Assembly: GCF_017498545.1 (NCBI RefSeq)
Contig: NZ_CP071793.1
Location: forward strand, 2,728,001 to 2,792,000
Length of the DNA: 64,000 nt
Source: Sulfidibacter corallicola
GTDB taxonomy: Bacteria; Acidobacteriota; Holophagae; Acanthopleuribacterales; Acanthopleuribacteraceae
Direction: 5' to 3'
Shown piece by piece: positions 26,847 through 35,969 of the stretch. Within the stretch, counting starts at the first letter, position 1, and every line of letters begins with the position of its first letter. A program made the translations under genes and the position numbers. The notes under the pieces were generated by a model. That model searched no databases. It was not told the origin of the DNA and worked only from the letters and a program-made list of their open reading frames with translations.

Positions 26847-27683
26847 TCATTTCTTGGGTTTCACGAATTTGAGCGTCATGCGGTCGCTCTCGCCGATGGA
26901 GCTGTACTTGGCTTTGTCCTTCTCACCCAACGCGTAGGTGGGCGGCAGGGTCCATACACCCTTTTCGTGCTTGGCAGTGTCTTTGGGGTTGGCGTTGATT
27001 TCCGATTTGTCCACCAATTCGAAGCCGGCCTTTTTGGCCATCTCGATGACGTAGGCTTGATTCATGTAGCCGCTCGCCGCCTCGGGATCCTGTTTGTCGG
27101 TGGTGCGGTGCTCCACCAGGCCCAGGACGCCGCCGGGCTTCAGGTGGTCGTAGAAGGCTCTCATGGCCTTGTTGTAGTCCGGCGCCCAGTTGTGCAGGTT
27201 GCGGAAGGTGAGGATCATGTCGACCTCGCCCTTGGGACCCAGGCTGGCCACGTCATTGGCGGGGAAGAACTCGGTGACTTTGACCTTGCCGTAGTTCTTT
27301 TTGTCACCGTCCAGTTTGGCGGCCAGCTTTTCGTTGGCCTTGCGGAAGTACTCCGCGTACTTGTGTTGCGGTTCCTTGGAGAAACTGGCGGCAATGTAGG
27401 TTCCCTTGTCTTTGAGGTACGGAGCCAGGATTTCCAAATACCAGCCGCCGCCTCCCGGCCAAATCTCCACAACCGTCATGTCCTCTTTGACACCAAAGAA
27501 AGAAAGCGTTTCCACAGGGTGACGAAACTCGTTGCGGGCTTTGTTCTCATCGGAGCGATGATCGCCGTTCGCGATCTTTTTCAACTTGCCCTTGGAGGCC
27601 TGATGGGGATCGCCGGCAAAAGCGGCGACCATCATGAAGGCCGCACAAAGAACGAACATCGCTTTGAGTGTTTTGAAGTTCAT
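26847..27683 (-). CDS. Exported class I SAM-dependent methyltransferase-like protein (COG4798 type)
   Basis: 278 residues with an N-terminal signal peptide (LKAMFVLCAAFMMVAAFAG) and then a Rossmann-like methyltransferase core: VVEIWPGGGGWYLEILAPYL in the SAM-binding glycine-loop position, MILTFRNLHNW, and LKPGGVLGLVEHR. Predicted methyltransferases with export signals form a known uncharacterised family in Gram-negative bacteria. SAM is not expected in the periplasm, so the real cofactor or location is an open question. It is a single gene with its own terminator. Confidence 0.87.
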   Translation of the reverse strand: MNFKTLKAMFVLCAAFMMVAAFAGDPHQASKGKLKKIANGDHRSDENKARNEFRHPVETLSFFGVKEDMTVVEIWPGGGGWYLEILAPYLKDKGTYIAASFSKEPQHKYAEYFRKANEKLAAKLDGDKKNYGKVKVTEFFPANDVASLGPKGEVDMILTFRNLHNWAPDYNKAMRAFYDHLKPGGVLGLVEHRTTDKQDPEAASGYMNQAYVIEMAKKAGFELVDKSEINANPKDTAKHEKGVWTLPPTYALGEKDKAKYSSIGESDRMTLKFVKPKK

Positions 27684-28495
27684 CTCTCATTCCTACCTAT
27701 ATGAAAAAGTGTGGTGACCCGAGCGGAGCTCCGGAAAGATGTAAATCATGAAAGATCCGGATGCGATTCAAGTGAGGGCCACGTTTGAATCTGTTTACGG
27801 GCCCGTGCCATCAAGGTTCCCGAGGAGGTCGGCGAAAGCGAAGTCCGCCGTTCTCGCGGAAATTGGCCGCGGTCGGCCCCTTCCCACCAACAGCACAGCG
27901 TGCCCAATTATTCGGATCTCGCCTCGAAAAAGGCGGTGGAAGGACGATCCGATGGAAAAGCCAAAAATCTCGAATGCCGATGGGGGTGACCGAAGCTCAT
28001 TAAAGCAGGAAAAATAGGGCGACGCCAGAACCGATCAGGGAAGAAACCAGGCCACAGGCGAAGTTCGGGTTCGCGCGTGCTTTGAACCCCAAATGGAGGG
28101 ATTCGGGTGGATGCCATCGCCCATGCCGGGTTGAATCCCGGCAATGGCAAACCCGACCCAACGAGGATCACGACGTCGGCATCGCACCACGAGACGGAAA
28201 CACCCACCCAAAAACGTGACAAAAAATCGCTACTTCAATCAATGACATCTCAACCATTCCGAAGCGCTTTTCTCCAAAAAAAAGATGCGACAAGCATCAC
28301 TTCAAAACGTTTGAAAATTCTCATAAAACACGTGCTTTTTTTCAAATCAAACAAAAGTGATTTTGTATTCGCGAATCAACATTCGCGACACATATTTTAT
28401 AGTATCTCACTGTATTCACATTAAGATCCCGTCATCTATCACTGCGCTTGGGGAGTCACATGACGGGCCGCTCCCGCCATGTGCTACTCACGACT
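27684..28495. other. 812-bp gap, AT-rich right half, no supported gene
   Basis: The left part (27700-28200) has normal GC and only weak ORFs. From about 28210 to 28440 the sequence is AT-rich, with A and T runs and two TTCGCGA boxes (28368-28375 as palindrome TTCGCGAA, and 28382-28388) followed by TATTTTATAGT. It could hold an operator and promoter, but no plus-strand gene follows. The composition change may mark a foreign segment. Confidence 0.45.
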
Positions 28496-29038
28496 TCAGT
28501 ATTGGTCCTGATCCCGACCTTCCCAAATATGGTTGATCCAGGGTGCGAAGATCTCCATATCCACCAGATAGGTGTTCAACTCGCGATCCTTGAACACGCC
28601 GATCTCGCGCCTGGGGTTCTCGCGGCGCTTTGCCTGGTAGCGCAACTGATGCGCCGAAAAGGGAATCCGCTTGCAGACATCGGTCAGGTAGAACAACCCT
28701 CGCTGGTGCAGCAGCCGGTTGCCATCCCATTCGGACTCCGGTCGTTTCACCTTGGATACCAGGTGCTCGCGGTAAAACGGCGCGAAGATGCGCATCCGCA
28801 CGACCCAGTGATTCCACAACTTGCGCGCACCCATGCGCTCCCAGGGCGAACCGCCCGAATCCGCGATCTCACGCGCCTTCCGTTTGACCTTGGCCGCATC
28901 CAGCCCCAAGATCTTGACGATATCCTTCAAAAAGAAAATCCCGTCGTAGTTCAGCACCTCTTCCCGCGACCAGCCCTTCGGCGATTGCACCAAGGACATT
29001 TCATCCTCGTGAAATACTTTGTCTTTTTCCACGGGCAT
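28496..29038 (-). CDS. Unknown protein with two tandem copies of a helix-rich ~60-residue module
   Basis: 180 residues, AAGGGGG upstream of the ATG. I do not recognise the family. Two segments resemble each other: GIFFLKDIVKILGLDAAKVK ... MRIFAPFYREH (about 33-95) and GLFYLTDVCKRIPFSAHQLR ... MEIFAPWINHIW (about 115-172). The shared pattern is G-(I/L)-F-(F/Y)-L-x-D-(I/V)-x-K, a helical basic stretch, then M-x-IFAP. The first half of each module could be a helix-turn-helix of MerR-like type, so DNA binding is possible. The gene sits between two AT-rich intergenic regions, unlike its neighbours. Function is not assigned. Confidence 0.75.
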   Translation of the reverse strand: MPVEKDKVFHEDEMSLVQSPKGWSREEVLNYDGIFFLKDIVKILGLDAAKVKRKAREIADSGGSPWERMGARKLWNHWVVRMRIFAPFYREHLVSKVKRPESEWDGNRLLHQRGLFYLTDVCKRIPFSAHQLRYQAKRRENPRREIGVFKDRELNTYLVDMEIFAPWINHIWEGRDQDQY

Positions 29039-29271
29039 CGGGCACCCCCTTACAGTTGAATAAAAAGTCGTTTAACCCCCAAAGCCTTATAAATACCACG
29101 CCAAATTAAAACACAACCCAAACGCAAATCTCAAACAAACTTGTCAATAATTTCCTGTATTTGGAACGCAAAAAATACCCCGCGGCACACTTTCTTTTTT
29201 TTATTCCCGACTAAAGTACTGTACATATTTTATCGTTGTTTTGATACTTACTTTCCACTAAGATACACATC
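29039..29271. promoter_or_regulatory. AT-rich divergent promoter region
   Basis: About 230 bp of strongly AT-rich DNA between divergent starts at 29038 and 29272, with TTGACA on the minus strand (29142-29147), TATTTATAAGG closer to the minus gene, and TTGATA near 29237 on the plus strand. None forms a well-spaced pair, so exact promoters are not called. Confidence 0.5.
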
Positions 29272-29565
29272 ATGCGGAGACCACATGGCCGACCAATGAA
29301 GTACAACAAAATTATCGAGAAACTGGTAGAGGACGAGTTATACACGCCCGCCACCATCGCCGCCCTGGGAGAAGCGCTCGGTATGGTCGATACCAGTGAT
29401 CCCGAAAAACGCAAGCGGGACCGCCAACGAATTCGCATCGCCTTGGGCCGTTTTTCCAACAATCACAATTTTCCCGACGAGGGCGACGGCATCGTCACAC
29501 TGAAGGGTCAGGCGCCCACCCCGGGTTGGTTCGGTTGGCGCTGGAAGGCCGCACTTCACGAATGA
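29272..29565 (+). CDS. Small conserved-looking hypothetical protein
   Basis: 97 residues from ATG 29272, or 89 from ATG 29296 (MKYNKIIEKLVEDELYTPAT). The sequence is soluble and protein-like: helix-rich start, basic middle (DPEKRKRDRQRIRIALGRF), C-terminal PGWFGWRWKAALHE. Neither start has a clear Shine-Dalgarno; a leaderless start is possible. The basic helical middle could contact nucleic acid, but no family is recognised. It diverges from the two-module gene at 28496-29038 across the AT-rich region, so the two may share regulation. Confidence 0.7.
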   Translation: MRRPHGRPMKYNKIIEKLVEDELYTPATIAALGEALGMVDTSDPEKRKRDRQRIRIALGRFSNNHNFPDEGDGIVTLKGQAPTPGWFGWRWKAALHE

Positions 29566-29584
29566 AGCGCGTACCTTCACACAA

Positions 29585-30097
29585 TTAGGGCTCCGACTCT
29601 CCCCCGGTCTCCTCGCGCAGGGCGGCCAAGGCCTGGACGAGATTGGATTTCGGACGATGGGGGTCCACAGCCAGGAACGTCTGAATCCAGGGAGCCTTGC
29701 CCGCCTTCTGGAAAAACTTGATGTGGAACGGCATGTAATTGACCGACAACATCTTTTTGGCCATGCCTGAATCGATCATCCACAAATCCAAGCCGTTGGT
29801 GTTGATCGAGCCGGTTTTCAGCTTCTGGCGCTGGTGCTGGATCAGCACGAAGGGGCCCACCTGACACTGGGTGTGGACCAGCCCGGTTTCGGGATCGCGG
29901 TGCTGAGTCCCCACTTCGATAAGCAGGGATTTCCCTTTTTCGATCAACCGATTGACCAGGTCGCGCTCTTGTTCCTCGTTCAGCAGCACAGGCCCGCTCC
30001 GTGAAAAAAATGAAAGGACGAAGATTGGGAAGTATTGTACCGCAAGCGGCTGGTCCCCCTCAAAAAGTCCACCTGGACCGGGGGAATTGGGTTCCAT
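29585..30097 (-). CDS. Hypothetical soluble protein
   Basis: 170 residues from the ATG at 30097, which has GGGGAGG about 5 nt upstream; an in-frame ATG at 30115 lacks this. The N-terminus is proline/glycine-rich, then comes a mixed alpha/beta region (LIEVGTQHRDPETGLVHTQC, GPFVLIQHQRQKL) and a C-terminus KSNLVQALAALREETGG. No signal peptide, no membrane helix, no motif I recognise. It ends 20 bp from the converging gene that stops at 29565. Confidence 0.7.
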   Translation of the reverse strand: MEPNSPGPGGLFEGDQPLAVQYFPIFVLSFFSRSGPVLLNEEQERDLVNRLIEKGKSLLIEVGTQHRDPETGLVHTQCQVGPFVLIQHQRQKLKTGSINTNGLDLWMIDSGMAKKMLSVNYMPFHIKFFQKAGKAPWIQTFLAVDPHRPKSNLVQALAALREETGGESEP

Positions 30098-30189
30098 GGA
30101 TTGATCCTCCCCCAAAAGGTTGGTAAGTTCCTTTCACGACCGTCCCCCTCCTTGGTGCTTCCCCCAACGCTTTCCGACACGAGTGCCGT

Positions 30190-30372
30190 ATGCCGCCGAC
30201 CTTCGACCTCCAAACCCTACTCATCGCGGTCACCGTAATCGCCGTCCTGGTGCTGGCCCTGCGCTTTCTGGGGCAACTCCTGATCCGGTTCATCAAGGTC
30301 TGGCTCGGCACGCTGTTGATCGTCTCGATCCTGCTGTTGGCCTATTATTTTCTGTCGCCGGGATTGGCTTGA
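30190..30372 (+). CDS. Small two-helix membrane protein
   Basis: 60 residues, almost entirely hydrophobic: one helix at about 9-30 (LLIAVTVIAVLVLALRFLG) and one at about 37-56 (VWLGTLLIVSILLLAYYFL), with basic residues between. The composition is too biased to be chance in GC-rich DNA, but no clear ribosome-binding site is visible. Function unknown. Confidence 0.5.
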   Translation: MPPTFDLQTLLIAVTVIAVLVLALRFLGQLLIRFIKVWLGTLLIVSILLLAYYFLSPGLA

Positions 30373-30786
30373 TCGGCGCGTCTGCCACGAATGCCGGCAG
30401 GCCAACGGATTCGGCCCCCATTCCCAATCCCCGTTCGTTGGGAGCGGGTACGGTAGCGTTCATTCTAAATCAGCGGTTTTTTGAACGGGGTCCCTCGAGC
30501 CGGCAGATTCTCAAGCCAAACCGGCTTCAGCAGTCAGGCCTCAGCCAATTACCTATGAACAATCATCTTCCCGATACCTGACACCTGACGCCTGACACCC
30601 TGCCCTTCCAGCCGGATCGTTTGGGTCGTTGCGCTGATTTCGTTTCTGGATGGGCACTACATTGGGCACTATATAATGAAAGCAGTCCGCGGTCGCCCTT
30701 GGCGTTCGGCTCCGGCGCGTGCTTCGCAGGCCGGCCTTCGCGGCGTTTCCAATCACCGAACCGGGCGAGGCCCCACGGGAGGCATC
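30373..30786. other. Intergenic region upstream of the two-component operon
   Basis: Holds the candidate promoter at 30651-30677 and, at about 30575-30600, a short tandem of CCTGACACCTGACGCCTGACA-type units. The leader from the promoter to the regulator's ATG is about 100 nt. No gene is seen. Confidence 0.45.
30651..30677 (+). promoter_or_regulatory. -10 box with response-regulator-type direct repeats
   Basis: TATAAT (30672-30677) has no recognisable -35. In its place are two direct repeats TGGGCACTA starting at 30651 and 30663, 12 bp apart. Tandem half-sites of about one helical turn over the -35 are typical of OmpR/PhoB-family activation, so this may be an autoregulated promoter of the operon below. 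Confidence 0.55.
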
Positions 30787-31506
30787 ATGGATGAGGCTCG
30801 ACTCTACCTCGGCGCGACCATCATGTTGGTGGAAGACGACATCGAATTGGCCGAAATGATTCAATCGCGCCTCGAGCAGGAGGGCTTCAAGGTCGTCCAC
30901 GAAGAAAACGGCCTGTTGGCCGCGACCCGCATCCAAACCCTGCAACCGCATCTGGTCATTCTCGACCTGATGCTGCCAGGGCTCGACGGCTTCGGCGTTT
31001 GCCGCGAGGTCCGCCCCCATTACCACGGGCCGATCCTGATGTTGACGGCGCGCGGCGACGATCCCGACCAAATCGAGGGCCTGCAGTCCGGTGCCGACGA
31101 CTACGTCGCCAAACCGGTTCACCCCAAAGTGCTGATCGCCCGCATCGAGGCGCTGTTGCGCCGCTACGACCAACACGGGCCCGTGCCCTCGCGCCGCATC
31201 GAACACGGCCCGCTGGCCATGGACGCCACCCAACGAGAGGTGACCATGGGCGGCCACAAAATCGATCTGACCACCGCGGAGTTCGACCTCCTGTGGTACC
31301 TCTCCGAACGGCCAGGCCAGGTGCTGAGCCGTGATCAAATCTACCGCGAACTCTACGACACCAAATACGACGGCTACGATCGCGCGGTCGATGTCTACGT
31401 GTCGCGCATTCGGGCCAAGATCGGCGGGAAGGACGAAGAGCGCGTCGTTCTCAAGACCGTGCGCGGCGTCGGCTATCTGTTGGCGGTAAAGGAGTCCGCT
31501 TCATGA
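30787..31506 (+). CDS. OmpR-family response regulator
   Basis: 239 residues from ATG 30787 with GGGAGG just upstream. The receiver domain (MLVEDD, phospho-acceptor Asp60 in LVILDLMLPGLDG, Lys in DDYVAKPV) is followed by a winged-helix DNA-binding domain with TTAEFDLLWYLSERPGQVLSR, VDVYVSRIRAKIG and TVRGVGYLL. The ATG of the kinase overlaps its stop, so it is paired with that kinase. It resembles the RstA/CpxR branch. The target genes are unknown, but a repeat-containing promoter upstream suggests self-regulation. Confidence 0.95.
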   Translation: MDEARLYLGATIMLVEDDIELAEMIQSRLEQEGFKVVHEENGLLAATRIQTLQPHLVILDLMLPGLDGFGVCREVRPHYHGPILMLTARGDDPDQIEGLQSGADDYVAKPVHPKVLIARIEALLRRYDQHGPVPSRRIEHGPLAMDATQREVTMGGHKIDLTTAEFDLLWYLSERPGQVLSRDQIYRELYDTKYDGYDRAVDVYVSRIRAKIGGKDEERVVLKTVRGVGYLLAVKESAS

Positions 31507-32855
31507 CCCGCCTGTTCGTTCGGATCTACTTCGGCATCGCCCTGGTACTGCTCCTGGTGGGCCTTTCACTGACCGCCCTGGTGCGGTACGAACTCCAGGG
31601 CAAGGTTCGCCATCGCACCGAAGAACTGGTGATGCCGATGGTCGACAGAGCCCGGCACCGGCTATCCGAGCTGGGCGACGATCCGGTCGATCGCTGGATG
31701 GCCATCGAGGGATTGGGCCACCCGCGACGCTTCCCTACCGACCTGATGTCGACGGACAACCTGGAACTGAGCACCAGCGAACGGGAACGATTCGACGAAG
31801 GCGGGTTGGTGTTTCAAATCAAGGACGGCGAGCGTTGGATCCTGGCGAGGCTGTCGGACAAGGAAGTCATGGTGATCGGCCCGCTGCGCCCGCCACCCGG
31901 GCGACCGCACCTGTTGCCCTTCGATCCCGCGCTGGCGATGGCCTTGCTCCTGACCCTGGTGGGCGCGACCACCTACCTGCTGTTGCGACCGCTGGAACGC
32001 CGCATTCGCTTGCTGGCCCAAGCCGCGGAAGATTTCGGCAACGGAAAATGGGAGGCGCGGGCCCAGGCCGATGACAAGGACGCCCTGGGCGACCTGGCCC
32101 GAACCTTCAACTCGATGGCCGAACGCATCGTGGCCATGATCCTGAATCAAAAAGAATTGCTCCGCGCCGTCTCTCACGAGCTGCGCACGCCGCTCTCGCG
32201 CCTGATATTCGCTACCGACGAGGCGCTGGAAAACGAGCTGCCGGAAGACAAGAACCGTCACCTGCGACGCATCGAGCGAAACCTGGGTGAAATGAACGAA
32301 TTGATCCACGAGTTGCTCACCTGGAATCGCCTCGAGAACGAAGACCTCACCGAACAACGCCAACCGGTCCACCTGGCCCCGTTGTTCTCTGAATTCGAGG
32401 CCCTGGCCCACGATCTGCGCTCCGAGGTCGACATCCATTTCGACGGCGGCGAAAGCAGGCTTCAGGCATCGCCGCGCTACTTCAAACGGGCCCTGGTCAA
32501 TTTGGTGACCAATGCCGTCCGTCACACCGAACACGCCGTCTGGGTCCACTGCCACGTCAGCGACGGGCATTGGATGATTTCCGTCGACGACGACGGTCCC
32601 GGTATCCCGCCCAAGGATCGAGAACGCATCTTCGAGCCCTTCGTGCGTCTGGACACCAGCCGTACCGCACGCCTCGGCGGCACCGGCCTGGGCCTCTCGA
32701 TCGTGCAGCGCATCATGATGCGCCATCACGGCACCGTTCTGGTGGAAGACAGCCCCAAGGGTGGCGCCCGATTCACGCTGATGTTGCCGATGACCCAACC
32801 GGAAGCGGAGACCGAGGCCCGCCAACCCGCCATGGCCGGCGACTCAGTCCAGTAG
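31503..32855 (+). CDS. Membrane sensor histidine kinase (RstB/EnvZ-like)
   Basis: 450 residues. TM1 (about 8-28), a periplasmic sensor region of about 110 residues, TM2 (about 141-160), then HAMP (LLRPLERRIRLLAQAAEDF..), a HisKA box RAVSHELRTPLSR with His225, and an HATPase domain with NLVTNAVRH (N box), DDDGPGIPPKDRE (G1) and GGTGLGLSIVQRI (G2). A complete, active-looking kinase, translationally coupled (ATGA) to the upstream regulator. Its last 12 bases overlap the convergent helicase gene. The stimulus is unknown. Confidence 0.95.
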   Translation: MTRLFVRIYFGIALVLLLVGLSLTALVRYELQGKVRHRTEELVMPMVDRARHRLSELGDDPVDRWMAIEGLGHPRRFPTDLMSTDNLELSTSERERFDEGGLVFQIKDGERWILARLSDKEVMVIGPLRPPPGRPHLLPFDPALAMALLLTLVGATTYLLLRPLERRIRLLAQAAEDFGNGKWEARAQADDKDALGDLARTFNSMAERIVAMILNQKELLRAVSHELRTPLSRLIFATDEALENELPEDKNRHLRRIERNLGEMNELIHELLTWNRLENEDLTEQRQPVHLAPLFSEFEALAHDLRSEVDIHFDGGESRLQASPRYFKRALVNLVTNAVRHTEHAVWVHCHVSDGHWMISVDDDGPGIPPKDRERIFEPFVRLDTSRTARLGGTGLGLSIVQRIMMRHHGTVLVEDSPKGGARFTLMLPMTQPEAETEARQPAMAGDSVQ

Positions 32856-35747
32856 GGCCATCAGCGTCTCGCGATCCAGGTTCGCCATCAACTTGTCCGG
32901 ATCCTCCCACAGACCGTCGGCAATCAACTTCTTGCTCTTTTGGAGGTGGAGGATTTTTTCCTCGATGGTGCCCTCGGAGATCAACTTGTAGCTGAACACC
33001 TTTTGCGTCTGGCCGATGCGGTAGGCACGGTCGGTGGCCTGGGCCTCCACCATCGGGTTCCACCAGGGATCCAGGTGGTAGACGTAGGAGGCACGCGTCA
33101 ACGTCAGGCCGGTGCCGCCCGCCTTGAGGCTGATCAGAAAGATCGGGGCCTCGCCGGCCTGGAAGCGGGTCACCAACTCCTGGCGGTTGCGGGTCTGTCC
33201 ATCCAGGTAGAAATGGGGAAGCTCGGCCTCCTCCAACTCGTAACGCAGCAATTTGAGCAACTTGGTGAACTGGCTGAAGACCAGGATCCCGTGGCCCCCG
33301 GCGGTCACTTCGCGCAGGTTCTCCAGGATGAAGTCGAACTTGTTGGAGGGCGTGTTCAGGTAGGTATCGTCCAAAAGGCCCGGGTGACAGCAGATCTGAC
33401 GCAATCGCAGCAACCGGCTCAGCAACGACATCGCATTGATGTTCTGTTCTCGCAGGGCTTTGCGTGATTTGACCAGGACGTCGCCGTACAGCTTGGCCTG
33501 TTGCTCGTTGAGCGGAAGTTTGAGGGTGATTTCCTGTTTTTCCGGGAGGTCTTTTTCCACCTCGCTCTTGAGCCGGCGCTTGAGGAAGGGAGCGACCTTG
33601 ACCTTGAGGGCGGTGTAGGCGGGTGTGCCCGGCAAGGTGATGGCCTTGACCTCGTCAACCTCGCCCAGGTAACCGGGTGCCAGGAACTGAAAGATGGACC
33701 ACAGCTCCGTCAGGCGGTTTTCGACGGGGGTGCCCGTCAGGCACACGCTGTGGTCGGTCCACAGCTCGCAAATGGCCTGCGTGGTTTGGGTCTCGGGGTT
33801 TTTGATGGCCTGGGCCTCGTCGAGGACCACCACTTGAAAATGGACGTCGTAGAGCATGTCGATATCGCGGAGCACGGTGCCGTAGGTGGACACGATCAGG
33901 TCGGCCTTCTGGAGTTTTTCGGCTTGTCGGGCGCGGTTCGGGCCATGGTGGACCAGCACGCGCCGATCGGGCGAGAACCGCGCGGACTCGTTGGCCCAGT
34001 TCCAAATCACGGAGGTGGGAGCCACGACGAGTTGGGGTCGCCCTTCCTCGCGGATCGTCTCCAGGTAGGCCAGGGTCTGAATCGTCTTACCGAGACCCAT
34101 GTCATCGGCGAGCAAGGAGGGCTCTCCACGCGAGCTGTTGGCCAACAGCCAGTTGACGCCCTCGACCTGATAGTCCCGCAAAGTCCGGTGCCATCGCTCG
34201 TGCAACTCGGGAATGGGTGTATCCACCTCCGCCGGACGCCGCTCGCGAGCCGCCAACAGGCGTTGAAGCAACGATTGTTGCGCCTTGGTCTCGTCGTGCA
34301 TCGAGCGCACACCTTCCAAGATGCGCTCGTTTTCCAAAAGCGTGTCGGTGTCGACGTTGAGCCAACGACCGTCCATGAGCCGGATGCCGCGCCGGCCGTG
34401 GGACAGGCTTCCCATCAGGCTGCCGTGGGAGAACATTTCGTCGCCGATGCGATAACTCGGCGCCAAGGAGCCCTGACTCCACATGACTTCCATATCCGTG
34501 GGTTCCAAGCCGAACCAACGCTCGGCTTCTTGGCGCTCGACGCGAATGTGCTCGGGGAACCTGGTGTTTTCGAGAAATGCATGGGCCTGATTGTCGCGAA
34601 TCCGGAAGCCGGCCTTGCGCCACGGAGCCGGAACCCGACGAAACGTTTGGCCGATCTGGGCCATGGCACCAGGACCGATCTCGAGCAAGGCCGTACCTTC
34701 CTCGTCGTGAACGATTTGGCGCGGCTTTTCCAAATCCTGCAGCGGGAAGAACCGCCCTTCGTGCCAAAACCCCGCACGACCGATGAGGTCGCCCTGTCGA
34801 TGATCGAGGTGCAGACCCAGGTTCTCGATCGCATGGACGGCGATCGGTTTGGGCGTGGTCCACACCACGCCGTGCTTCATCCGAATCAAATCGGAAAAAG
34901 TTTCGGGGCTGGCCGGCAGGGACCCGCCCTCCTGGCCCATGAACCGCTGAAGGTCCGGCATGTACTCACTGAAACCGAGAATGCGGTCGCTCGCAATGAA
35001 AAACCCGGGTCGGCCCGGAATGCAGAGGTGTTCGGCCTCCGGCGCATCCAGGGAAAAACGCCACAGTATTTGCTGCTCGGCGACGGCGACCTCCACCTCG
35101 GGCGGCGGCTGGGACATGTGTTCCCGTTCGAAGGGTGTTTCGGCGCCCTCCGGAAATAGCTCGGCCTTGGCCATCGCTGCCAGAATGGGTGCCGCATCCA
35201 TCCGCGCGATGCGAATCTCGCCCTCTTCGGCCTCGCCCAAATCCTCCAACAACTCGACCGTTCGTTTGTCCAGCCCGAGGACTCCGCCCTCGCGCCGAAG
35301 GAAATGGGAGGGCGCGTTCACGAACCGGCCGGTGGACAGACTCAGGATGCGAAGGCGCAGATAGGGATCGGCGGGGTCCCCGACCACCCCGAGGATCAGG
35401 CGAAAGCCGATGCGCGGCAAATCATCGCCGACGGGCTTGGCGACCGTTTTGAACACGGGTTTGTAGCCCGCGTGGTGCAGGGCCAGAATGGCGCTGTGCA
35501 GACACCACTGGTTCTTTCCGTGTTGCCGGCACTCGACCATGAAGCGCGAGCCGCGGCGGGTGATGCGGGCGAAAGACGGCCGTTCGGTACTGGGTGGCGC
35601 CGGCTTGACCACGGCCTCGATCCGACCACGGGCGTCGTACCGATAACTTTGAATCGAATCCAAATCGACCGCATTTTTGGCGGCATTCAAGATGTCGGCA
35701 TCTACCAGCGTTTCCAGTTCGGATTCACTGATGATCTTGGCATTCAT
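32844..35747 (-). CDS. SNF2/SWI2-family DNA helicase with N-terminal SWIM-like zinc motif
   Basis: 967 residues from the ATG at 35747 (AAGGGGA upstream). Near the N-terminus a CRQHG...WCLHSAILALHH segment resembles a degenerate SWIM zinc finger. The SNF2 core starts at about 500: DDMGLGKTIQT (Walker A, about 547), DEAQAIKN (Walker B, about 645), LTGTPVENRLTELWS. Then the C-terminal helicase lobe with VFSQFTKLL, SLKAGGTGLTLT, WWNPMVEAQATDRAYRIGQ. This is the HepA/RapA-type bacterial SNF2 with SWIM domain, a DNA-translocating ATPase likely acting on transcription or repair complexes. It converges on the kinase gene with a 12-bp overlap. Confidence 0.95.
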   Translation of the reverse strand: MNAKIISESELETLVDADILNAAKNAVDLDSIQSYRYDARGRIEAVVKPAPPSTERPSFARITRRGSRFMVECRQHGKNQWCLHSAILALHHAGYKPVFKTVAKPVGDDLPRIGFRLILGVVGDPADPYLRLRILSLSTGRFVNAPSHFLRREGGVLGLDKRTVELLEDLGEAEEGEIRIARMDAAPILAAMAKAELFPEGAETPFEREHMSQPPPEVEVAVAEQQILWRFSLDAPEAEHLCIPGRPGFFIASDRILGFSEYMPDLQRFMGQEGGSLPASPETFSDLIRMKHGVVWTTPKPIAVHAIENLGLHLDHRQGDLIGRAGFWHEGRFFPLQDLEKPRQIVHDEEGTALLEIGPGAMAQIGQTFRRVPAPWRKAGFRIRDNQAHAFLENTRFPEHIRVERQEAERWFGLEPTDMEVMWSQGSLAPSYRIGDEMFSHGSLMGSLSHGRRGIRLMDGRWLNVDTDTLLENERILEGVRSMHDETKAQQSLLQRLLAARERRPAEVDTPIPELHERWHRTLRDYQVEGVNWLLANSSRGEPSLLADDMGLGKTIQTLAYLETIREEGRPQLVVAPTSVIWNWANESARFSPDRRVLVHHGPNRARQAEKLQKADLIVSTYGTVLRDIDMLYDVHFQVVVLDEAQAIKNPETQTTQAICELWTDHSVCLTGTPVENRLTELWSIFQFLAPGYLGEVDEVKAITLPGTPAYTALKVKVAPFLKRRLKSEVEKDLPEKQEITLKLPLNEQQAKLYGDVLVKSRKALREQNINAMSLLSRLLRLRQICCHPGLLDDTYLNTPSNKFDFILENLREVTAGGHGILVFSQFTKLLKLLRYELEEAELPHFYLDGQTRNRQELVTRFQAGEAPIFLISLKAGGTGLTLTRASYVYHLDPWWNPMVEAQATDRAYRIGQTQKVFSYKLISEGTIEEKILHLQKSKKLIADGLWEDPDKLMANLDRETLMALLD

Positions 35748-35969
35748 GGCGATCCCCTTGGAACAGGCGATGAGAGATAGAGCGGTGCGTTCGGCAGGGC
35801 GAGCGATCACCCGTGCACGAACCCAAGGCGACCCCGACCTCCTTGGAGGTGAGCGGCTCGGGCACCCCTCCTTCGATGTCGTACCGAAGGTGATGTCACG
35901 ACGGCGATCCCACCCCGAAAGGGTGTGGGAGTCCGCATCATAACGCCGGCCAGGCGGCCTTGGCCAGGA

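Noticed and set aside
25953..26937. Several short plus-strand ORFs after the ketosynthase
   Set aside because: They translate the duplicated repeat block; the same peptide phrases recur because the DNA is repeated.
27748..28017. 89-codon ORF downstream-divergent of the methyltransferase
   Set aside because: No ribosome-binding site, biased Arg/Pro/Ser composition and no recognisable motif.
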